A stretch of 64,000 nucleotides of DNA from Malachius bipustulatus (taxonomy: Eukaryota > Arthropoda > Insecta > Coleoptera > Melyridae). The notes beneath the pieces were generated by a model. The model did not search any database. It saw nothing but the letters and a program-made list of their open reading frames with translations, and had not been told where the DNA came from. Every line of letters starts with the position of its first letter. Position 1 is the first letter of the stretch. Positions 42,335 to 52,414 of the stretch are shown piece by piece. The stretch covers positions 4,508,437 through 4,572,436 of the forward strand of contig OU342636.1 of the NCBI GenBank assembly GCA_910589415.1, written 5' to 3'. A program made the position numbers and the translations under genes.

Positions 42335-42340
42335 AATAAA
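42335..42340 (+). terminator. TFAM poly(A) signal, distal
   Basis: AATAAA 233 bp after the TFAM stop codon. Confidence 0.45.
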
Positions 42341-42784
42341 ACCTAGTCGGGCTCAAGGTGTCCCGCAGAAACAGGCAATTTCAATGGTCAACATTTAAAA
42401 CTACAAATTAACTAAAATTAATAACTGTTGCCATAGAGTAAGAATTAACAAGCAGGAAAAGTTTCCAATAATGTCACGTTTCTACCTTAAATGATTTTTC
42501 AATTTTTTAATAAATTCTTTGAGAAATAAATGATTGAGATTTTTTAATTTCATCTGGAAGTTCATTGTATGCCTATGATCCCACCTGTATTACCACTGTA
42601 AGTCCCCTATTGGTTCTCGTCTTCTGAAAAATAATATCGGTTGCTGCTCTTGTATCATAACTGTGTTTTTCTAAATTCAATAATTGTAACTTAACACTGC
42701 ACTTAAATAGACTGTTTTTGATCTTGTAGATAAATTTTGCAGCACTCTTAATTTTTCTACTTTCCTTGTAATAGGCAAGATATA

Positions 42785-43601
42785 AACGACTTTTTATTTA
42801 TTTATTTATTTATTATCAATAATTTCCAACAGGTTTTCACCCATTCATAGGAAATATTAAATACATGAGATACTTAAATGTACAAAAAAAAAAACACTCT
42901 TATGGAAGAACAATTGGGGTCACATCCACTCGTGCAGTAAAATGGCTGAGAGTGCCGTGAATTCAGACGAGGTACCAGGAAATCAATTTTATTGAGCAAG
43001 TAAGTGCAATCATTCAAGTTGTTAAGCAAACACAGGAATCGTAACATTCCAGTCTCGTACAAAGAGGTAAAGTTAAATCTGGTTAACAAAATATTATGGT
43101 CAAACCCTCTCGGAGGATACTGATACTGACGATCTAGACAGAGCTTAAAAACTTCAAGAAAGAGCGCTGTGCAGATTCTAGACGACTGATGTGGACCTGA
43201 TATATGGGAAACGAAACTACGCTACAATATTCGAGTATTGGTCTCACTAAGGAGTAATAAAGAATACATGGAGAGTGTGTAGTAGAGAAACTACTGCAGT
43301 TCCTGTAAATGAAACCGTAAGTTCTAAATGCTCGAGGAATGATGGCATCGACGTGCGAGGTAAAATAAAACTTGGAGTCAAATAAGACGGCCAAGTCCTT
43401 AATTACGTCCAAATGCTGATATCGATGTTACAGATTTTATATTGAAAGAGTATGTTATTTTCACGCCTTGAATAACTATCAACCGCATCAGTGATGGCAT
43501 TGATGTTACTTTGAAGTCTCTAACAATCCGCAACAGAATTGGACAGTTGAGAAAAGCTTAAGGTCATCGGCAAACAGCAAACTTTCACAGTCGGTCAACT
43601 A
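42785..43601 (-). pseudogene. non-LTR reverse transcriptase, C-terminal part
   Basis: Near 43550-43600 a shifted frame has a decayed LPMTLSFSQLSNSVADC (from a FADDLKLF-type catalytic box). Then 43134-43412 reads DVIKDLAVLFDSKFYFTSHV, LYYSLVRPILEYCSVV and LESAQRSFLKFLS, and 42874-43089 reads LTRFNFTSLYETGMLRFLC and VPRLNSRHSQPF, the usual end of Jockey/CR1-like ORF2. A TAAATAAATAAA tail is at 42793-42815. Frameshifted. The upstream RT part is probably the fragment at 48150-48330, displaced by the TA elements between them. Confidence 0.8.
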
Positions 43602-43994
43602 CAAGATGTTTCATTATTCAGTGCATAAAATTCAACTGGAGATTCCTTGCTGAATTTTAAGGGGGATTTGTCATAAAAAACGTTTTTCTTAAAGGCTCCC
43701 CTAAGAAAGTTACATCCCCTTAAAGCAGGGTAAAAAATTCACATTTATCGATTTTTTCCTGAAATGACTTGAAATAAAAAAAATACGGCTAGGTATTCGA
43801 ATACTACTACCAGGAAGCCTCCATAATTAAATAATTTTATCCACCCTTGTTCTCTGCAACGGTGTGAATCATACTACCCCTAAAAGTTTTTTTCCCGGAA
43901 CTTTTTTCCTAATATTTTTATTTTATTTTTAAATTCACACTTTGGAGGGCCAGTTTACGAAGGCGTAGAAGCGCCACACCAGTTTTATTTTTAA

Positions 43995-44677
43995 AATTCC
44001 GAGTTTAATCTCGGAATTCCGACTTTAAATTCGGAATTCCGAGTTCAAACTAAGAATTCCGACTTTAAACTCGGAATTCCGAGTTTAAAGTCGGAATTCC
44101 GAGATTAAACTCGGAATCAGGGCCGGACCTAGCAGGTGTGCTATGATTGCCCGCACGCAGGCGGCAAGTTCATAGGGGCGGCGGGCGGAAGTGAAAATCA
44201 GATCATAATTGATAACAATAACAAAAAATATCAAAATGTCATGATAGAATTAGTTAGTAAAGGGAAGCACAAACATTACCTTTATAGTATTAAGTTCTGA
44301 ATCCATACTGCACTAACTTTTTAATCCATCAATATAAATCCATCAAATACTGGCTTGTTTCCGGCGTTAGCCATCCTATGTTCTTTCTTATGAAAAAGGG
44401 CGGATAATTTTCAGTGGCCCTTAAACGCCGAATATCTTTAGGATGGCTCTGGCCGCGGAACGCCGAACCCTTGTTTTTCACTTCCGCCCGCCGCCCCTAT
44501 GAACTTGCCACCTGCGTGCAGGCAATCATAGCACACCTGCTAGGTCCGGCCCTGATTCCGAGTTCAATCTCAGAATTCCGAGTTTAAACTCGGAATTCCG
44601 ACTTTAAAGTCCGAATTCTTAGTTTGAACATGGAATTCCGAGTTTGAAGTCGGAATTCCGAGTTTAAACTCGGAATT
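43995..44677. repeat. two arrays of a 20-bp unit that is palindromic at two centres
   Basis: The unit GGAATTCCGAGTTTAAACTC is centred alternately on GAATTC and TTTAAA. About six units lie at 43995-44117 and about six at 44555-44677, with single changes (GACTTTAAATTC, GAGTTCAAACTA). Either strand can fold within one array, and the two arrays can pair. Confidence 0.85.
44118..44554. mobile_element. 437-bp element with CAGGGCCGG ends inside the palindrome array
   Basis: CAGGGCCGGACCTAGCAGG at both ends in inverse, arms of about 75 bp including GGGGCGGCGGGCGG. The ends look hAT-like, but the flanks share only AT, not 8 bp. Confidence 0.8.
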
Positions 44678-44845
44678 TTAAAAATACAACTGGTGTGGCG
44701 CTTCTACGCCTTCGTACCAGTTCAATTGGAAAAAAATTGTCTCTTAAAAATTTCATGGAAACTCCACCAAAGAAATAAAATAATCTGACTTACATAAATT
44801 ATAACAGTGGGATTTTACATACAAATTTATAAAAATATGTAAATA

Positions 44846-45458
44846 CAGGGTGATCCCGAAATGGCGGACACGGAATACAGGGTGTGGTAGAGGATGTTCA
44901 GAAAGACTGTAAATTTAAAACAAAAATGGGTTCCTCGGCTTCGTTACCGAGATATAGGGTGTCCTTTTTCTAAACTTTAAATCGAAATGACGGTCAAATT
45001 TAAACAGCCTCCACTGGCAAAACACATGATTTCACAAAACTATAACGATAGTGTTTGCTTTTTATTTTTTTTATTATCGGGAACGGAATTACAGGCGTTC
45101 GAAGTTTACCTATTCCCTGAGTTCAACAAAATTTTTCAATGTGGCATCGTTGTTCGAATTCGAGATTTTGAATAATATTATCGAATTTGTATCCGCGCAA
45201 CGATTATTGTTTTAAGCTTTGTTGTGTTTCCATTTCAAATGTTTCCATGGTAACATCTATCTGGGTATTGTAGACCTACATATTATTGTTCTCCTGAAGA
45301 AGGGTATCCAGTGCAGTGTTGTGACTTTATTTTCTACAAAAGTGGTCATATCTTCTTAAGGGAGCTATACTGGAGAAAACAGTAAATAAAACTTAGAATC
45401 TTTAATCCACAATAGATGCTGTGGTGCTGTCCGTGTCCGCCATTTCGGGATCACCCTG
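44846..45458. mobile_element. TA-flanked MITE (CAGGGTGATCCCGAAATGG ends), copy 1
   Basis: TA at 44844-44845 and 45459-45460. Ends include GAAATGGCGGACACGG. A second, interrupted copy lies at 58869-60245. Small open frames inside are not conserved between the copies. Confidence 0.85.
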
Positions 45459-46433
45459 TATGTAAAATATTTATAGAAATAAATAAACATTAAATAACAC
45501 AAAAAACATAATCAACAATAAACACAATCAATTTAATTTAAATTAACAATATTTTGTTAAGACAGTGTTCAAAATGGGCACCATTTTCTTGAATACATGC
45601 CCTTATTTTATTTCTTTAGTGGAAAAGTATTTAGTTTTCGTGAAATTTTTAAGAGACTAATTACTTTTCAATTGAACTGGCTCTGCAAAGTGTAAATTTA
45701 AAGATGAAAAAAAATTATTAGGAAAAAAGTTCTGGAAAAAAACTTTTAGGGGTTGCATGATTCACACCCTTGCAGAGAACAAGGGTGGAAAAAATTTTGT
45801 AATTATGGAAGCTTCATGGTAGTAGTATTCGAATACCTAGCCGTCTTTTTTTATTTCAAGTCATTTCAGAAAAAAATTGATAAATGTGAATTTCTTACCC
45901 TACTTTAAGGGGCTGTAACTTCTTAGGGGAGGCTTTAAGAATTTTTTTTATGATAAACCCCCCTTAAAATTCAGCAACAAGGAATCTCCAGTTGAATTTC
46001 TGCACTGATTAATGAAACACTCTGTATATCATTAATAAACAGTAAAAATTGAAGGGTCTCAGACTTATATATTTTATATTATCATTAATATTTTAAGCAT
46101 CATTATACAGTGTGTATCTAAAATAAACCGAGAAAATTCAGGGGGTGATTGATGAGATCATTTTAAGAAAAAAGTAAGTAGAAACGTTTGTCCTTAAGAG
46201 GCTTATTTTTTTAACTACAGGGTGTTGAAGTTTCAAGAAAAAAATCGTTTTTTAATAATAACTTTGATAACAATCAAGATATTTTCGGGAAAATTTGTGA
46301 TTTTTTTTTTTGACACAGGCCATTTTTTAAGAGTCAGATATTATGAGAAAACGTTTTTTTCTATCGGAGTACAGATTGAATCGGACTTCTGCAGTTCTGT
46401 AGCAGTTTCAGAAAGAGGCAACCTAAAAATGTA

Positions 46434-47724
46434 CGAGGGTCATTTGAAAAGTTTCCGGCCTTTTGAAGAAAAACACATAATTCAAGCGAAACAAAAATTT
46501 ATTTCTCGACATAGCCTCCACGCAAGTCAATACATTTAGTCAAACGCTTTTCCCAACCCTTCAGGCCATCAGAAAAAAATTCTTCAGGTAAACCTGAAAA
46601 ATACAGGTTTACTGCCTCTTCAACTTCGGTATTTGACCCATATTTTTTCCCACCCAGAAATTTTTTCAAGTTGGGGAACAAAAAAAAGTCCTCGGAGCTA
46701 GGTCTGGTGAGTAGGGTGAGTGTTGAAGCAATTCGAACTTCAGTTCGTCCAATTTCGCCATGGCGACCATGACGTGTGGACTCGCGCGTTGTCCTGATGA
46801 AAGAGCACCTTCTTCCTCGCCACGTGTGGTCGTGTCTTCTTGGGTTCCGTCTTCAATTGGTCCAGCAACGCAGCGTAATAGGGTCCGTTAAGGGTTTTAC
46901 CTTTTTGAAGGTAATCAACCATAATTACTCCACGGCTTTCCCAAAAAACTGTCGCCATAACTTTTCCGGCCGAAAGAATGACTTTCGCCTTCTTCGGAGC
47001 TAGTTCCCCCACCTCAATCCACTGCATTGACTGTTGTTTAGTCTCCGGAGTATGGTGATGGATCCAGGTTTCGTCGACAGTAATTAATCGGCGCAAAAAC
47101 TCAGTAGGATTCTTTTGGAACAGCTGAAGAGTTTCGCGCGACATGTCCATCCGTACGCGATTTTGGTCAATCGTCAACAAACGCGGCACCCATCGCGCGG
47201 ATAATTTTCTCATGCATAAATCTTCATGTAAAATATTATGCACCCGTTCAGTTGATATCCCACAAGCCTCAGCAATTTCCCTAATGGTTAATCGGCCATC
47301 TTCCATCACGGTTGTGTGCACTAAACTGACAATATCTGCTGTGGAAACAGTTTTTGGACGACCAGAACGTTCATCGTCAAAAATGCTTGTACGACCGCGT
47401 TTGAACTCGGCCACCCAATGTTTCACGGTTGTAAATGAGGACGACGATTCACCATACACGGAGTCTAACTCTTCTTTCACTTCCCGAGTTTTTTTCCCTT
47501 GCAAATACAGGAACTTTATCACCGCGTGATACTCGATTTTATCCATTGTCGTTAACAAACGTCACCTGTCAACTTTGGAAGGGTACCATGTGTTTTGTAC
47601 TGATCGGAATGACTTGAAATTTTTATGGCATACATATGTAAAGGCTCTCTATTGGTTGGCAAGAGAACTTGAATGCACCATGACTTTTTGGCGGTAAGGA
47701 CGGAAACTTTTCAAATGACCCTCG
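46434..47724 (-). mobile_element. mariner element, full length, TA duplication
   Basis: 1291 bp. CGAGGGTCATTTGAAAAGTT at the left and its complement at the right. TA at 46432-46433 and 47725-47726. Size and ends are those of a complete mariner. Confidence 0.93.
46499..47546 (-). pseudogene. mariner transposase, frameshifted, third catalytic Asp lost
   Basis: ATG at 47546 (MDKIEYHAVIKFLYLQGK) opens about 350 residues of a D,D34D transposase. The N-terminal helix-turn-helix includes HWVAEFKRGRTSIFDDERSG. The first Asp is in ITVDETWIHHHTPE, the second in FHQDNARVHTS. A one-base deletion right after that (near 46765) shifts the frame. In the next frame the sequence continues MVAMAKLDELKFELLQ, SPYSPDLAP, RTFFLFPNLKKFLGG and ends GGYVEK. 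Where mariners have SD before the aromatic residues this copy has RT, so the third catalytic Asp is missing, probably from paired small indels near 46690. The enzyme cannot work as read. Confidence 0.9.
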
Positions 47725-48149
47725 TATTCTATTTTTTTAGCAGAAAACCTTGCATCGGTTGAAAAAAAGTGAAAAGATCTTATTTACTCAGAAATGAAAG
47801 AGAATTTGAAAAATAATGTTATTTTCATAAAAAAGCAGTGGCGTACTATTTTTTATTTCAAAAATGTTAAGTGTAACACGACTTGCACGAACGCCACTGC
47901 TACAATAACTAAAAGTTATACTTTGGGAAATGCCTCTTGATGCATGGAAGGTAATATACAAATTTTCACGAAAATATCTTGATTCTTATCAAAGTTATTA
48001 TTAAAAAACGATTTTTTTCTTGAAACTTCAACACCCTGTAGTTAAAAAGTTAAGCCTCTTAGAACATACGTTTATACTTACTTTTTTCTTGAAATGATCT
48101 CATCAATCATCTCCTGAATTTTCTCGGTTCATTTTAGATACACCCTGTA

Positions 48150-48330
48150 GAGTGATCCAGCTGATCAAAAGCTTTTTGGAAGTTGAGATATAAAGCATCG
48201 ACTTGGCTATGGGAGCTAATGCCTCATCAGAAACATACTGTGAAAAACTTGTCAAATTGGTCATGGTCACCATAGATCGTTTCTCCATGAACCCGTGCTG
48301 AAACTGTATTATACGGGATTTGGTAAAGGT
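48150..48330 (-). pseudogene. non-LTR reverse transcriptase, middle fragment
   Basis: SRIIQFQHGFMEKRSMVTM and TNLTSFSQYVSDE, followed by a shifted KAF-DQLDH-like block next to the TA site at 48148. This is the RT stretch before the first catalytic Asp in Jockey/CR1-like elements. Orientation and strand match the RT end at 42785-43601. Confidence 0.7.
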
Positions 48331-49238
48331 TTGTTCACGTAAATCTGCCGGTTTTGCCAGGAGGATCCATGCTGTGACACACGCTGAGAGGACCTGACAG
48401 GTGCCAGTGGCACTAAACAGTTTCTCCTTTATAATGTAGATAACTTATTATGCTTTCTCTATTTTTATTTTTTCTTCCCTAACTTATAAACTTTGACGTT
48501 TTTGCAGTAAAATTTGTAAAGTAATTTGGCATTTATTTGACAAATTATAACTAAATTAAAAAAAAAATCTGCTAGTTTCAGTCTTCATTTCACATAATAT
48601 ACAAAAAATTAAAACTGATAAATCAATTAAATAATACAGTATGTTCCATAAGTAATGGTCGGTGGTGAATTGGAAAGATTCTTCGATTCGAAATATTACG
48701 ATCTGACATAACTTGCTCCTTGCTCTAATAAATTATTAATAATTAAAAAGATTCAGGGTGGCAAAGTTACCATTTTAAAATTTATTTTTCGGAATAAGTT
48801 GAAAGATTGAAAATACACGAACTAAAAAATTTGGAAATGGATGTTGATATGCGTTAGATAATCCCATTTTAATAATTTCACGAGAACAGCTACCTGGGAC
48901 GCAAATAAAAAAATCATAGTGTAAGCGAAAAATATGTTACGCCGTTTAGAATAAATTAAAAATTAATAATTTCTACATTTGAGAGTTACCGGGCCTATTA
49001 TTGTAGATAACAGAAGAGGGTAACATTTTCATGGACATTTGGACACTAAATTTTAAACAACGCACCTTTCTTGCCGTATTCTCTGCCATTATGTATTTGA
49101 AGATCGGGAGATTAACTGAAAAGAGTCAATAATCATTAGGATCTCATACATTTGGGATTAGTAACACCTAAAGGGATTAACTCTCTGCTGCTTGAAAAAC
49201 ATTTGGCTGACATTACGGCAGTAAATCTTTTCAGGTCA
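48331..49238. other. no gene recognised
   Basis: AT-rich, no clear open frame or inverted ends. Ends at the left target duplication of the hairpin insertion. Confidence 0.4.
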
Positions 49239-49251
49239 TTATAGTATGCAG

Positions 49252-49679
49252 AAGACAGAAGGCAAGTATACTCAACGATTAATTCATAAAATAGTGAATT
49301 GTAGGTCAATGAGTATAAGCACATAGAGTGCAATTACTAGCCTGTTAGGTGGGTTCGGAGAATTCCTCCATCGCCCATAACAGTTGTCATGATGGCAGTG
49401 CCCGAAACTCCAACCAGAGAGTTTGCTTCCGCATCCAGACACTCCAGATGCAGCACACTGATGAGTTCCAGTAGAACGAAACACGTGTCTGTGCTTGATT
49501 TGGTACTCTGTAAGGCTCTGCTGTTGGATGCGGAAGCAAACTCTCTGGTTGGAGTTTCGGGCACTGTCATCATGACAACTGTTATGGGCGATGGAGGAAT
49601 TCTCCGAACCCACCTAACAGGCTAGTAATTGCACTCTATGTGCTTATACTCATTGACCTACAATTCACTATTTTATGAA
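49252..49679 (+). mobile_element. hairpin retroelement with a hammerhead ribozyme, 13-bp target duplication
   Basis: TTATAGTATGCAG occurs at 49239-49251 and 49680-49692, a retroposon-length target duplication. Inside, 49280-49437 and 49525-49682 are near-perfect 158-bp inverted copies around an 87-nt loop. The loop holds a hammerhead ribozyme. Penelope-like elements carry such ribozymes in their terminal repeats and often insert with inverted, truncated repeats, so a Penelope terminal-repeat derivative is the best guess. The right arm overlaps the duplication by three bases. Confidence 0.75.
49453..49494 (+). ncRNA. type I hammerhead self-cleaving ribozyme
   Basis: Stem I GCACA (49453-49457) pairs with TGTGC (49490-49494). 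Core CTGATGA at 49458-49464. Stem II GTTC/GAAC (49465-49468 with 49474-49477), loop CAGTA. Core GAAA at 49478-49481. Minimal stem III C-A-CG-T-G (49482-49487), then TC, so cleavage is expected after C49489. Every conserved core base of the family is present. The very short palindromic stem III (CACGTG) is typical of hammerheads in Penelope-like elements and retrozymes, which may act as dimers. Confidence 0.85.
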
Positions 49680-50055
49680 TTATAGTATGCAGTTCTATTT
49701 GTTCCTCATAAGGGGTAACTCCCATATTGTTCTCATGTAGTCAATCTGGGTGACCTTGCGCCATTTTGAAAAGGAGTAGAATTACTTTTACATTTCTATG
49801 GCCTCCTTAAATTGGAACATTTACTTGGTAACTTTTCATGAGTTTGCGAAGTAGGTATCAAAAGATGAGCGCCAATTTCAATTGAATTATGGCTTTGCTG
49901 AAAATCATTATGAGTCGAGATAATTTATAAGTTACAGAAAATGACAACTAATGGTTATAAAATCGTAGAAAAAAAATATTTTCAAGTTTAAAATTTTATT
50001 TTACGAATCTGTTTTTAAAACTTTTAGAGAATTGTATTTTTATTTCGTATCTATA

Positions 50056-50904
50056 CAGGGTGATTGATTGAAACGCCACATTAGAAAAAGTTCGACTTCC
50101 AAATGATCTAGGAATCTGAAATTTGGAACTTAGGCAACATACCTAATAACGAGTCAAAATGAAATATTACCAAGATGGCAGAACATTAAAAATGGCGAAA
50201 GCAATGGCCATCTTTGTTTTTTTAAATGGGACACCCCATATATTATTGCATTTTTAGATCGTCTGAGAAAATGTAATAACAATGGTGCTTATAGTTGTAT
50301 TTTAAATTGAGTAGGCCATGAGTTATAAACAAGTGAAAATCGTGATTTTCCAACTTTAAAGACATTTATCACGAAAACGGCTCAAGATATCGGAAAACGG
50401 CTTACATGTCCCTATCTTAACTTTTTATAAGGCATCCAAATATGCAGTTGAAATCTTTATACAAGGTGGTGAAAATTGTCAGATTTTTCATCACCCTGTT
50501 GAACATTTCAACTCTACAGTAGGATACCAGATGAAAAGTTAAGATAGGGACATGTAAGCCGTTTTCTGATATCTTGAGCCGTTTTCGTGATAAATGTCTT
50601 TAAAGTTGGAAAATCACGATTTTCACTTGTTTATAACTCATGGCCTACTCAATTTAAAATACAACTATAAACACCATTGTTATTACATTTTCTCAGACGA
50701 TCTGAAAATGCAATAATATATGGGGTGTCCCATTTAAAAAAAACAAAGATGGCCATTGCTTTTGCCATTTTAAATGTTCTACCATCTTGGTAATATTTCA
50801 TTTTGACTCGTTATTAGGTATGTTGCCTAAGTTCCAAATTTCAGATTCCTAGATCATTTGGAAGTCGAACTTTTTCTAATGTGGCGTTTCAATCAATCGC
50901 CCTG
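50056..50904. mobile_element. 849-bp nearly perfect palindromic MITE, TA flanks
   Basis: CAGGGTGATTGATTGAAACG and complement, TA at 50054-50055 and 50905-50906. Arms of about 390 bp differ at only a few bases by eye, loop near 50460-50515. Related arms occur at 54040-54300, 55530-56148 and 62996-63390 (shared ACATGTAAGCCGTTTT and GAGCCGTTTTCG). Confidence 0.88.
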
Positions 50905-50906
50905 TA

Positions 50907-51829
50907 TGTATGTAGTGTGGGCAGACGAAAACGCAACTTGGACAAAGTTTTGAAAAATTAAAATTATGTTTGAGATTGAATCTTGTACAATTTCGAAAAA
51001 TCTTCAATTTATGTTTAATATAATGATTAGGTATCTCGTTCGGGTCTGAGTTCACAGATGAATAAATTCTGGGCTTCAGAAAAGCTTATTTATTTCGGGA
51101 TGCTAGTAGCAGATTTACAAAAGAACATAATAGGTAATTATACATTTACAAAATCAGAACCGTCCAGCTGGGTACCCGCCGATGGCCTGTAAAATAAACA
51201 TAAAATCCTTAAGCTAAACAATTTCACCGAGTACAGTGGGCGGTAGGTATCTAAGAACAACGTGTCGCTGCACCAATGGATTACTTAACACTTTAAATCT
51301 CCGATATGGAGTCCATAAAGAAATACGACACTCGTTTTAACAAAGGTAGTTAGTCGAACAGTCGAATAATAAATAACAGTTCTTCAAATAATAAAACCTG
51401 GGTACACCAGAGGTCTACTAATCTGGATCCCTGGTAATCTTAACTAGTAAGGAAAGGGGCAAACTGACCTTGACCCAGGTACTGATTTCCTTCGGACGGG
51501 GTTGAGAGTGTGGCGTTATCTGCCTAGAAGGACACACACACACACACCTCCCCGTGAGATTAATATTTACTTGACGGATGCTTCTCAAAGTAATCCACAA
51601 CTTATACGGTCGATCTTTCCAACTCTTGTAGTATTTAGGTAAGTATATATTGGTACATCAACTATTTCCCTTTATTTGGGGAAATAGTTTTGATGTGATT
51701 TTTCTTATTAACTTTATTAATTATCCCACACCCCTCACTCTGACATCTGTCTACTCTCATCACCAAAGTGATCATAATTGTTATTATTAGCATATTATTA
51801 GCACATACTGATTTGGAATCAGTACAATC
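50907..51829. other. no gene recognised; short CA microsatellite
   Basis: (CA)8 at 51532-51547. The stretch 51060-51450 is GC-richer and might be a solo LTR, but no ends were identified. Confidence 0.35.
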
Positions 51830-52035
51830 TGTAAGATCGTATTAAATTGCAAATTTTGAAAATATGGTGAATATTTTGAATGATCTTTTGTTTTTTATCA
51901 GTAATTAACTCTTCTAAAAGGGAGTATAGGTAATCATTTCCAGCAATATCAGACCAACATTTGGATATAATACAGGGCATTTTAAAATCAGTAATTATCT
52001 GGCAGATCTGTAATTAAACGTTTGTGCAACGGGAC
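51830..52035. mobile_element. diverged copy of the MITE at 27795
   Basis: Shares GTAATTAACTCTTCT, ACAGGGCATTTTAAAATCAG and GTTTGTGCAAC with 27795-28031. The left end is lost. Confidence 0.65.
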
Positions 52036-52414
52036 CACGGTATTTTTTTTAAGGTGTAAGGAACGCAAATGCAGGTAAACAATAAAAATAAAATATATTA
52101 ATTAAAGAATGAAATATTTTATTGAAACCATTCCTAATAATCATAATAATAAATTTTGTCTACATATTACATGTTTTCAATATTTACAATTAACATAAGA
52201 CTTTGCAAGGATTTTCCAAAGAAATTTTTTATGATAGTTTAGGAAATAGAAATCACACATACTCAACTGAAATATATGAAAGGTACGTGCAAGTACCATT
52301 TTAAATTATAATTTAATAACATGAAGTTGAAACAAATAAACAAGTTTCAATTATGAATAAAACCTGTAATTTAACAAAATTAGCTAGGTTACTTGGCAAA
52401 AACCTGTCGCACAT

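Larger units (their letters stand above)
42103..42779 (+). other. TFAM 3' UTR and intergenic DNA
   Basis: Contains two AATAAA signals (42172 and 42335). Beyond about 42360 no feature is recognised until the TAAATAAA tail of a minus-strand retroposon. Confidence 0.5.
43956..44716. mobile_element. inverted-repeat element with palindrome arrays, 6-bp duplication CCAGTT
   Basis: TACGAAGGCGTAGAAGCGCC at both ends in inverse. CCAGTT at 43950-43955 and 44717-44722. Both arms consist of the 20-bp palindromic units described next, and a further element sits in the centre. Confidence 0.75.
43602..46024. mobile_element. TA-flanked palindromic element with two further insertions
   Basis: CAAGATGTTTCATTATTCAG and complement CAGAGTGTTTCATTAATCAG, TA at 43600-43601 and 46025-46026. 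Arms of about 350 bp (43602-43955 and 45650-46024). Inserted inside it are 43956-44716 and, in the right half, 44846-45458. Confidence 0.8.
46108..48147. mobile_element. TA-flanked palindromic element interrupted by a mariner
   Basis: CAGTGTGTATCTAAAATAAA and complement with TA at 46106-46107 and 48148-48149. Arms continue with a GAGAAAATTCAGG box and GATTGATGAGATCATTT. The 1.3-kb mariner splits the interior. Confidence 0.85.

Noticed and set aside
44987..45175. 62-aa open frame in the TA MITE as a small gene
   Set aside because: The second copy of the same MITE (58869-60245) does not keep the frame.
49389..49625. 78-aa frames on both strands near 49.5 kb as genes
   Set aside because: They are mirror products of the 158-bp inverted arms of the ribozyme hairpin.
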